From: Ariolimax columbianus
Taxonomy: Eukaryota > Mollusca > Gastropoda > Stylommatophora > Arionidae
DNA length: 64,000 bases
Assembly: GCA_036924085.1 (NCBI GenBank)
Contig: JAVGWX010000013.1
Coordinates: 52,806,404 to 52,870,403, forward strand
Direction of reading: 5' to 3'
A model generated the notes under the pieces. The model did not search any database. It was not told the DNA's origin and saw only the letters and a program-made list of their open reading frames with translations. Numbering within the stretch: the stretch's first letter is position 1; every line of letters begins with the position of its first letter. Positions 11,201 to 23,200 of this stretch are shown here, one piece after another. Position numbers and translations under genes: made by a program.

Positions 11201-14200
11201 TGTTTCTTGTCAATGCTATTGGCTGAGTGTAATCTGTTGTTTGAAATAAGAAAAAAATTAATTTAACAATTCTGTAATATGCTTATCAGCTTTCCATAAT
11301 TTATAAATCTTTGACCAACAAGAACAGAAAGTTTAGAACCACAACATTTATTTGAACATGGTCTTGATGCACTAACTGGAACAAAGTGTATAAGAACATG
11401 GATAGGTATGGTTCAGGTACAATGCTGGAACAGAAACAAGAATGAAACCTACATTACAACGAAAAGATCTTCTTCAGGGACAACTGACAGACAATACACA
11501 TAAGAACTGATACATGAGTGTCAAAATGGCTGATCAGTCCACATAGATCATTTAGCTACATATCTTTTAATATATTTGTTATGTGTTAGTATCTCTTTTT
11601 GATGTGTTCATCTCTTCTTGCATGATGTGTTGTCCATTGGCCCTGAAGAAAGCCTATTGGTTGTAACATAGGTTCTGTTTCTGTTCAAATGCACTTCATT
11701 TTATACCACAGTACCGCCGCAATCACACTATTATTTTTATTTTGCAAATTGAAATAGTGATGAAAAAAAAATCACAAACAAAGAAAAGTAGATAGCTTTT
11801 CAACAATATTTCTGGGATTAAGATACTGAGCAGAGCATGAGCTGCAGTGGTCAGCGACCCATAGCTGATTGTCCTAGCGTCAGGGCAGACGGGCTAAGTA
11901 GAAGGGATCGAAGAGGGAATGCTAACCCGGTACTCAAAAGATGCTTGCTGAAGTCGGATGTGTTGGACCAAAAGGTGCAAATATCGCAGTCAAGCTGTAA
12001 ACTACGACACAACGCATTCCGTTCTCTGGACTACATTCTGCTACTTAAGCCCTTTCAGGGTTTGGTAGCGGGAGATTGAGAACGAACAAAGCCAAGCCAA
12101 CAACATTTCTGTGATGATTTCTAGTGTGTGTAATTAGAACTTACTTATTTACTTAGTCGCTCCTTTCCTATCGTGGGGTGTAGAGGTTTGCCAGAGAGAA
12201 CGTTATACTGTTCTATCGGCCGTCTTTTTCCTGGCCTCTTTCAAATCCAGCACTCAGTCACTTTGGAACTGCTGTATGTTGTCTTTCCAACGTACTTTGG
12301 GACACCTGGGGTCTGTGTCCTTGACTTTTTATCTCCCATGACCACCTTGGTATCCGATTTTCTTCCATTCTACAAACATGGCCAAACCACTGTAGTTGGG
12401 ACTGCTTCACTCGTGTCAGCAGGGGTTGAACTTCAAGATTGCTACGTATTGTCTGGTTACAGATCTTGTCCCTTTTCGTCACCTGAACCGCCTTTCTTAG
12501 GTACCTCATTTCTGAACTTTGTAGTTGCCTTTCTTGGGATGTGGTCATTGCCCATGACTCACATCCATATGTCAGGATAGGCAAATTGGTCAAGCGATAT
12601 ACATTCATCTTTGTTTCCCCACTTATTTCTCTTTTGCTGAGGAATCCTGTGTTTATTGCACGGAAAAGTCTACCAGCTGCTGCCCTTCGTGCAATTTTCT
12701 TCTTTGATTTCTCCCCTGCTGTCTTTTTTACCACTCCTAGATATTTGAAGTTGCTGACCTGCTCCAGTGCTCATGTTCCCAGGTTTATCTGATGTCTCTT
12801 CTCATCTCTGGCAATCACCATGGTTTTTGTTTTGGAGTTTGCTGATGTGCATTCCTCTCTTCTTCAACTCTTCTTCCCACACTTGCAAGTTGATCTGTAG
12901 ATGTGCCTCGGATTTCGTGATCAGGGCCACATCATCTGCAAATGCTAGCTCCGATATGTAATTTGGTGTCATCTTCCAGTACCTTATTTCATACTTTTTT
13001 GTCTGTTCCTTGTAGGCTTTAATTGCTTCATCTATGAGGAGTATGAAAAGGTATGGTGATAGAATGTCACCCTGTCTTACTCCGCCAGTGGTCCTGAACT
13101 CCCCTGGCTTTTGATTTGATGTCCGCACATAATTTCTGCATGTTTTATAGAAACTGTATGGCAGAGATCAGGGGTCCTGGGATGTTCTTCCTTGTCAGGC
13201 CCTCCCAGTTTGTCCCAAGGGATTTTAACAAATGCTTTCTCCAAATCCCAAAAGCAGAGATGCATCTCTTTATCATACTCAAGAGCCTTTTCACTTAGCT
13301 GTCTGAGTGTAAAGATAAGGTCTTGAGCACTTCTGTTTGCCTGAAACCCACATTGAGTCTCGTCCATATTTGGCTCTGCTAGACCTCTTAATCTCCGTTC
13401 TAGAATCCTAGAGTAGACTTTCCAGGGGACACTGAGAAGGGAAATGCCTCTGTGATTTTCACATTGTCGATTGTCACCCTTTTTTAATATTGGTATTATT
13501 ATGGCAACCTCCCAATCTCTTGGTATCTCTCCTGCCGTTCCCATGTATTTAACCATTTCTGCTGTTATATCATCATGTCCTGCTGCTTTACCAATCTTAA
13601 TTTTCCCCAATGCTACTTTTAGTTCTTCCATTGTGATATTATCGTTCCCCTCCATGGCTCCCTCTTCTTGAATTGGGACTGTTACTTCCCGAGCTTGATT
13701 TTCCTCCACTCCAAGAAGATCTGAGAAATATTCTTTCCATCTGTTCATTACCTCTTCTGGGGGGTCAGCAGCAGCTCACCTTGTTTATCTTTAACAAATT
13801 TCAGAGGGCATTCCTTTTCTTTCCTCATGTTCTTTAGGGACCTGCAGAATAGTTTCTGGTTTTCTCCAGCATTATTTCTGGTTCTGGTTTTCTTAGTTTG
13901 TAAGCCTTAATTGTATTTTCTCCTTGTGTGTTATTATGTTTCTTGCTTGTTGATGGGTGTTGCCTGGCTGAATAACTTTTTTCGATTTCTCTCTTCATTT
14001 TAACTAGGTAGTGGTCGCTTCCTATCTCTGGTCCTCTGAACACTCTAGCATCCTTCACATGCTTGAAATCACTTTGCCTCACTATTGCACAGTCAATTAT
14101 TGATCTTTCATTTCTTGCTGGCTCGCATCTTGTGTAGGCTAATGTGGAAACCTTGTATTTGTAATAACAAGGTTTTGTTCTCTGCAGAATCTCATCAGTC

Positions 14201-17200
14201 GTTTTCCATTGCCATTTAAGACATTTTCTCCATACCTACCGATCACTCCGTCCCATCTAGAATAATCATTTCCAACTCTTGCGTTGAAGTCTCCAAGGAA
14301 AAGTATTTCATTTTGGCAATCGTCAACGGTCCTTTCAAAGGAAGTAATAAAATTAATATTTTATGTCAGTGCTCTCATCTTCGTTTGGTGCATACACAGT
14401 GATGATATCCATTTGACTATCCTCCTCAGTCGTTAGTCGTTCTGAAATGAACTTCCATCCTTTAATCTTTGCTTTTTTATTACTGTCCACTATACAGCCC
14501 ACTCCTGCCCTGGTTCTTTCAGTCATGGGAACTCCACTGTTGTATAACATGTTGCCGTCATGGTCTAGAACGCCCTATCCCTTTTTCTTTGTTTCTGTAA
14601 GTGCCAAGACTGTAAATTTTGCTCTCTTCATCTCCTCTATTAGTTTGTTTTCTTTTCTGTTAATACTTCTTACATTCCATGTTCCGTAAATCATGGTCCT
14701 TATTTCTTGTCTGTTCGTCGCCATTGAGATCAGTCCGGTTTTGTCTATGTTTTGACTTGTTTTCATTTGTTAAGACAAACAGTGATTAACCTGTTGTGTC
14801 TTTGCATGGTGGAGGGGCTGCCTCCTTAAAGCCTCCATGCGTGCCGACCCGCTTTTGTCCACGGCTGCTTATTTATTCGCAGCTAACCTCGAAATTAGGA
14901 GGCCTTTCAGCAATCCGCAACCCTGCTGACGCGCCTGGTAGGAAGTAGGTTCCTCCCCCAGGGTGTGTAAGTAGTATGAGAGATAAAAGATGACAGAATA
15001 AGCAAAATATTTCATTTAGATATTTGAATATGAAAAAAAAGCAAAAGTAGGAAGCTATAAGGAATTCTGAAAAATTTGTGAGGACATATAAATATAAATA
15101 CCTGTAATAGTTATTCTTGCTTTTAAAGTCAAACACATCAAAGGAATCTGAAAAAAGTTTTTTTTTAAAAGATAGTGAGAGATAGAGTTGAAGAAAGAAC
15201 GAGAAATATTGTACAAATGAACACAATCTTGACTTTCATATTTTAGACACGTGGCAGAGGGAACAGTCAAAATGAATCTTCTTCTTCTTCTTCGTACGCT
15301 GTCAGACCAAAATGAATCAATCATTGATTAATACAAAAGAACATTAAATCCAAAAACAAGAGATAACTGAAATGAAAACACACCAACTCATCCTAGAAAT
15401 TGAAGGAAACACACTATGAAAACTAGTTAGAGCCATAAAGAATGATGGATTTTACACCAAACAAACTAAAATCAAGTAGGGTGATCATATCACAAACAGG
15501 AAAAAAAACACATACATGACAACAGCCTGCAATATAAGAATGGAGAGCTGCCGAAGACGGATGTGTCAGACCGAAAGGTGCAAATATCACAGCCACACTG
15601 TTAACTAGCGATACAACGCATTCCATTATGCAGATTACATCCACCTACATGCAAATTTGAAAGACGTATATTGAGAATGAACGCAGAAGAAGAAGAAGAA
15701 GAAGAGAATGGAGATTGAGGAGATCGAGGCAGAGACTTCAGCCATGAGATGTCTATCTGAGACCTCTTTTATGAGTAACGTAATCATCTTTGACTCAACT
15801 TTTGCTTTGGAAGGTACAGAAAGGCTATCTGTGCCATGATTGGATAGCGGGCATAGAGGCCTCGAATCTTCAGGATCGTGCATGGATTTACTGTCCTGGT
15901 CATGCTGGAATTTGTGCGAAAGAAAGAGCTGACAGCATAGACTTAGGAGCACCTATGATGCACATTGGCAATGGATAGAGGTGACATTTTTAAGTTGATC
16001 AACGACCGCCTTTTTGGTGTAGACACTGCTGCAATCAATGAACAAGCAATGCACACATTGTAAAGTTTTGAAATCATACACAGCTCAGCATAGGAGAATG
16101 AGAGGACAAAGCAAGAGGGTGTACAACCAATGAGAAATGATAATAAATCTGGGCACAAAGGCAAAAAAACAGCTCCTGGCAGTCCAAAACTGCAGTTGGT
16201 AAAGGAGAATTGCACTGCAATCATGAAAGGAGCCCATGTTGATACCATTTCAAAACTTAAATGGCTACAGATCAGTTTACTTAGATGTGTGGTACACTGG
16301 TGTAACATATGATAAATACTAAACTGATGTGGCACTTGGAAGAAAAATATGTTTAGGTTCCACAGCAAGCTGAACTATAGTGATCCACTAAAGATTAGAT
16401 CACCTACATTGCATGAATGATGTCTTCATAGAAACAAAATATTCACCTGTGCTTGGAGTCTATTGTAAATTGCTTTTGATTGTTGTTTCTATTCTATAGC
16501 TGCTGAGCAAGCCTGATCTTGGCAGCCTAATGCCATAGTTGTTCCACCGTTCAATACAGTAGATTGGCAATGTTTGGCAACACTTGTAAAACTTGTTTTC
16601 CCCATGACTGCAAGCATTTTGTACTGAATAAGTAGGTGTCTAACTATTTCATCAGGATGATAGCAGTGTTTGCACAATGGCAGGTGCTGATGGTTCTTCT
16701 TTTCTTCTTCTTCTTCTTCGTACACTGTCAAACATTAACCTGTATTTGCTTGAAGAAAGCAGTGGTCATCCTGAGGTTGTTGACACTGCCATAGAGCTTG
16801 TCTGGTGTTGCCACTGGTGATGGCCACATGTGCTTTCTCTGGTCCTCGTATGTCGGGCAGTTTTGCACCAGATGTTCAGCGGTCATTTTCCCGGTACCAC
16901 AAGTGCATTCGTCAGTGCCACCTATCTTCAGTTTATTGAATAGGTGATACCTCAGTCTGTTGTGGCCTGTGCGGACTCTGAAGACCACGACCTGCTCTCT
17001 TCTGTTCAACTGGTAATAGGCATCATTTTTTTGTGTAGCCAGTATGTTCTGTTTCCCATTTGGCCATGTATCTGGCCCTAATAAGCCTTTTGGACTCTTC
17101 GTAGGTCACACTAGAATCTGGTTGTGGTAGTCTTGCACCTTCTTTTGCCAGTGTGTCTGCGTCCTCGTTGCCTTGGATGTTACAGTGGGATGGAACCCAC

Positions 17201-20200
17201 TGTACCACTACTCTTTTTGGTGCGGACTGTTGGCATAGTTAGAGTACTGCTCTTAAATCATTGTTCAGTATTTTTCTGGCTCTTTAGTGCTGTGACTATG
17301 GCCAGGCCATCTGTAAACAGGACTATCTGGCTTTCATTGCTTTCGTCTGTCAGCATTGCTTCTACTGCAGCCCTCAGTGCCTCTGCCTCCGCTCTGAAAA
17401 TGCTTGAGAATTTTCCAGTTGCCACTGACAGTGTTGTTCTTCTACCATCTGGTAGGCTCAGGAATACCCCTTCCCCTCCGTTCTATGTTGTGTTTGTTAC
17501 AGAGCCATCGATGTATGCATGGGTCCAGTCCATGCTTGGGTAGTTTTCCGTTATGTACCTCAGGGTTATGTCTCTTCTTTATTTTTCAGTCTGGCTGTTC
17601 TTGTTTCCAATATCTGGTATATTTTCTACCACCCACAGAATGATATGCTGCTTCCAGGTAGGTTTGCGTACAGTAGGGATGGGCTTTGGTATTGTTACGG
17701 TGTTCATAGGGTCTTCGCTCATCTTTGCTTTGGCTATTTCTGCAAAGTTTCTCCGCTTTAGTTTCCCATTTCCTTTTTCTTCTTCATCATACGCTGTTTA
17801 CAGCGATATTTACGTTGCACTGTTTTATTTTGTTAAGCCTGTGGCTCAGTGCATCCGATTTCAACAGGCGTTTTCTGTAGGGATGCCCTCCTTAGCCTTT
17901 GGCTGTCCCCAGCCTATCTGCAAGGCAGCAGTTGTTTTTGGTCTTAGGGAAGTTGTCTTGCAGGACTAACGAGTCTTCCCCACTCGTGTCTATAGGGTTT
18001 GGCAATGATATGATATGATGGACTATGTACTAGTTTGTACTATCCCGGAAGAGAGGCAGTCCAGTGTGACTGTGTCTCAGGATCATCACGTCCTGTCAGA
18101 AACGTAGCATATGCATGTGAGTGAGGTATCTCTTTGCTCCCTTTATTTTCTCGGCTCATCTGCAGTGATGGCACGCCTAGCATTCCCCGCCACCTGGGAC
18201 GTTGTCCCAATAGGGCTGGACTGCATCTCTTCTGCGTCCATTGGGATGACTGACAGCAGACAGAGGTAAAGAGCGAGGCAGGAGTGCATTTGGCCAGGTG
18301 CATTTCTGCGGCATGACCGGGCCGGGCTGAGACGCGAGCCCCATGTCCCAACCATATCATGGCCTCCCATCACAGCGGAGCTGAGATTTAGGGCGGGATT
18401 CTGGCTTAGAGGCGTTCGGCCGTAGTCCCTCAGGTGGTAGCTTCGCACCATTGGCTTATCAGCCAAGCACGTGGACCAAATGTCATCGACCTGCGATTCC
18501 TCTCGAAGGAGTGCATTTAACCAGGGGACAAGCCTGGTAATGGCACGGAGATCTTGTTCGCCTGGTGTGCGGACATATCTCATGATCGAGGGGTTGCGTT
18601 TCAACAGTTCGCAGTGAGGTGGCTGCTCTACTGCTTACGACACCCCGACCGAGAACTAAGTCTTCTACTAGTGGTTTCACACCTCATCGCCGTATGGGGT
18701 GAATATCGGGCAGCTTCCCGCCCGCTTTCTGGGACGCAAGTCCCAGGTCCCAACCTTATCGTAGCCTCCCATCGCAGTGGTGCTGAAATTTAGGGTGGGA
18801 TTCCGGCTTAGAGGTTTTTGGCTGTAATCCCTCCTATGGTAGCCTCGCGCCGTTGGCTTATCAGCCTAGCACGTGGACCAAATGTCTGCGATTTGCGATT
18901 CCTCTTGAGTTGAGCAGGACTACCGTAGCAACGCCCTGTCATTAGTAGGGTAAAACTGACCCGTCTTCCGAGGGTCTAATACCAGCACCTGTTCACTATT
19001 AGACCCAACGAATCAAGAGGGCTTTTTAGTCAGTCAATGACCAAGTGTCAAACCTACGATTTCTGTAGGGTTAAGCAGGGTTACCCTAGCAGACGCTCTT
19101 TCATTAGGAGGGTACAACTGACCTGTCTTCCGTGGGTTTAAAACCAGCACACGTTCCCTATTAGACCCAATGAGAGTGCTCTCAGTCTGTCAATCATTTT
19201 ACAGTGTTGGCGTGTTGAGTCAAATTAAGCCACAGGTTCTACTCTTGGTGGTGCCCTTCAGTCAATTCCTTTATCAAACACTGGATGCGAGACAGTCAAG
19301 CCACCGAGAGCGTAGCCACAGATTTTCGAGGGTCTAATTCCAGCACCCGTTCCCTATTGGACCCAACGAAAGTGCTCTCGGCCTGTCAATCATTTCAGTG
19401 TTGGCCGTGTTGAGTCAAATTAAGCTGCAGGCTCCACTCCTGGTGGTACCCTTCCGTCAATTCCTTTAAGTTTCAGCTTTGCAACCCTACTTCCCCCGGA
19501 ACCCAAACACTTTGGTTTCCCGGAAGCTGCCCGAAAAGTCATCGAAGCAACTCCTGCGAATCGCTAGTCGACATCGTTTATGGTCAGAACTAGGACGGTA
19601 TCTGATCGTCTTCGCGCCTCTGACTTTCGTTCTTGATTAATGAAAACATTCTTGACAAATGCTTTCGCAGTAGCTCGTCTTGCGGCAATCCAAGAATTTC
19701 ACCTCTAACGCCACAATACGAATGCCCCCGTTTGTCCCTGTTAATAATTACCTCCTGTTCCAAAAACCAACAAAATAGAACCGAGGTCCTATTCCATTAT
19801 TCCATGCACCATTATTCAGGCAGCCGAGGCCTGCTTTGAACACTTTAATCCAAACAGCAAGAGAAAGCTGGAAAAACAAAAACAGAAAGTCTCAACTTAG
19901 ACAAAGAAGGGAACAAACTATGGAAGTTAGTCAAAGCCATGAACGACGAAACTCCGTCAAACAAACAAATTACCATCAAGCAGGGCGAAACTTGCTCACT
20001 GGAAAAAAAGCCGCAAACGCCTTTGTGGAACACTATGCCAAAGCGAACCACATAGATGTCCCTGCAGATAGGCATACGGACATTAATGAAGAGCAAAAGG
20101 GGCACGACAACATCAATATGGCACCAGAAGAGCATATGATGGCAAAACTAACAATGAGCGAAATGGAAGAGGCCATGAGAATATTAAAGAAAAGGAAATC

Positions 20201-23200
20201 TCCCGGAAAAGACGGGATAACAAACGAAATGCTGATGGGGCTGGGCCAAACAGCAAAGAGGAAACTGCTATCAGTCCTGAACCAAAGCTGGAAAAGGGGT
20301 ATTGTACCCCAGGCATGGAAAGACGCAGTACTTGTACCAGTACCAAAGAAAGGAAAAAACAAAACAGATCCAAATGGATACAGGCCTATCAGCCTACTGA
20401 GCTGTGTCGGCAAACTGATGGAACGTATGATAAACACCAGACTGATGTGGCATCTGGAAGAAAAACAGATACTAATTCCACTTTAGACAGCACAGATCCA
20501 CTGAGGATCAGGTCATCCTCATAGCCCAGGAAATAGAAGATGCCTACCAGGAACAGAAACACACAGTAGCGGTCTGGGTGGACCTGGAAAAGGCATTTGA
20601 CAAAGTCTGGAAAGATGGCCTTAGAGTCAAGCTAAGAAGAAGTGATGTTTGTGGGAAAATGTACAAGTGGATCAACCACTACCTCAAAAACAAAACGGCC
20701 AGAGTCCAAGTACAAGGGCAGATGAGCAAAAAAGGTGACACTTGAGCAAGGAGTACCCCAAGGGGGAGTACTATCACCCACACTCTTCCTGGTGTATATA
20801 AATGATATTATAGAGAATATACATGAGAGTTATAACAGGAGGCATGAAGTCAACGCCAATTGTAGAACTTGAAAAGATTACAAAACTGCAATCCATGGCC
20901 GACATAAGAGACTGCAGAGCCCAGCTGCAATCAGAGAAACTCAGAAGACTGACTGACCACCCAATGCACCAGAGACTAAACAATTTCGGAAATGGGAAGC
21001 TAAAGCGAAGAAACTTTGCAGAAATAGCCAAAGCAAAGATGCACGAAGACCCTATGAACGCACTAACCACACCAAAGCCCATCCCTACTGTACGAAAACC
21101 TACCTGGAGGCAGCATATATTTCCAGAGGTGGTAGAAAATATACCAGATATTAGAAACAAAAACTGCCAATCTAAAAAAGAAAGAAGAGATACTACCCTG
21201 AGTTTCATTACGGAAAACTACCCATGCATACACCGACGGTTCCGTAACAAATACAACACAGAACGGATGGGCAGGAGCATTCCTGAGCCTACCAAATGGC
21301 AGAAAAATAACACTGTCATTCGCTACTGGAAAATACACAAGCAATTTCAGAGCGGAGGCAGAGGCACTGAGGGCGGCAGTGGAAGAAATGGTGACATGTA
21401 AAAGGAATGAAAGCCACATAGTCCTGCTTACAGATGCACTGGCGGTAGTCACAACACTGAAAAGCCAGAAAAATACTGAACTTAATGAATTAAGAGCAGT
21501 ACTCTGTCAACTATGCCAGCAGGCCGCACCAAAAAGAGTAGTGGTGCAGTGGGTTCCATCTCACTGCAACATCCAAGGCAACGAGGAGGCAGACAGACTG
21601 GCAAAAGTAGGTGCAAAACTACCACAACCTGATACTAGTATGCCATACGAAGAGTCAAAACGGCTTATTAGAGCTAGATACATGACCAAATGGGAAACCG
21701 AACATACTGGCTACACCAAAAACGATGCCTATTACCAGTTGAGCAGAAAAGAGCAGGTCGTGGTCTTCAGACTTCGCACTGGCCACAATAGACTCAGGTA
21801 CCACCTATTCAACAAATTGAAGATAGGTGGCACCGACGAATGCACGTGTGATACCGGCAAAATGACCACTGAGCATTTGCTGCAAAACTGCCCGACATAC
21901 GAGGATCAGAGAGAGCAGATGTGGCCATCGCCAGTGGCAATACTAGACAAGCTCTATGGCAGTGTCGACAGCCTCAGGATGACGGCTGCTTTTTTCGAAA
22001 AAATAATGGTTACTGTCTGACTGCGTACGATGAAGAAGAACACTTTAATTTTTTCAAAGTAAATACGCCAGCCACCCGTGACGCTCAGAGAAGAGCACCC
22101 GCGGGAGAGAGCCGGCAGACGGTAGGGCAGGAGACAACAGCAGTGAACCGGCGTGAGCCGGACCGCCTGCCTGCGTCTGAGATCCAACTACAAGCTTTTT
22201 AACTGCAACAACTTTAATATACGCTATTGGAGCTGGAATTACCGCGGCTGCTAGCACCAGACTTGCCCTCCAATAGATCCTCGTTAAAGGGTTTAAAGTG
22301 TACTCATTCCAATTACTGAGCCTCGAAAGAGACCCGTATTGTTATTTTTCGTCACTACCTCCCCGTGCCGGGAGTGGGTAAGTTGCGTGCCTGCTGCCTT
22401 CCTTAGATGTGGTAGCCATTTTTCATGCTCCCTCTCCGGAATCGAACCCTGATTCCCCGTTACAAACATGGTAGGCATGTCACGTACCATCGACATTTGA
22501 TAGGGCAGACGTTTGAAAGATGCGTCGCCGGCACATGAGGCCATCCGATCAGCACAAAGTTATCCAGAGTCACCAGTTGGGACGCCGCAACCCCGCGAGG
22601 GGAAACGACGATTGGTTTTGAACTAATAAAAGCGCTCTTTCCGGTAGGGTCGGAGCTTGGTAAGCATGTATTAGCTCTAGAATTGCCACAGTTATCCAAG
22701 TAGGATCGTGTCATCTAAGGAACCTCGACTGATTTAATGAGCCATTCGTGGTTTCACCGTGAGACAGTGTGAACTTAGACATGCATTGCTTAATCTTTGA
22801 GACAAGCATATGACTACTGGCAGGATCAACCAGATATCTGTCGGAGACGTACGAACCATACACACCAGTCGGCGGAGTACGGATGTGTAAAAAGCCTCAC
22901 TAGGACGGCCACAGGGACCGACTGACGGACGGACGGTTGTTCCGTCGACCTAGGACCGCCTGACAGGGGCCCGTACACACACCAGACAACCGACCTGGCT
23001 CGCTCGGGGAGGGATGGCAGCGCTCTGTGCAGAACGGATCCCAACGGCCCCGGCGATGAATTTCACAGGGACTGGAGACGATTTTTGCCTGCCGGCCTGC
23101 CCTTCTCCCGAGAGTTGGTCGGTCGAGGACAGGGCCTTTCGGCAGGATTCCTGCTTTCCATTTGCCGGTCACAAGCTCTTTGCGAGTGTCTGACCACCAG

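Noticed and set aside
19850..22037. A site-specific R7/R8-type rDNA retrotransposon
   Set aside because: The same family is inserted at unrelated sites elsewhere in the window, and TSDs share no sequence, so specificity is not supported.
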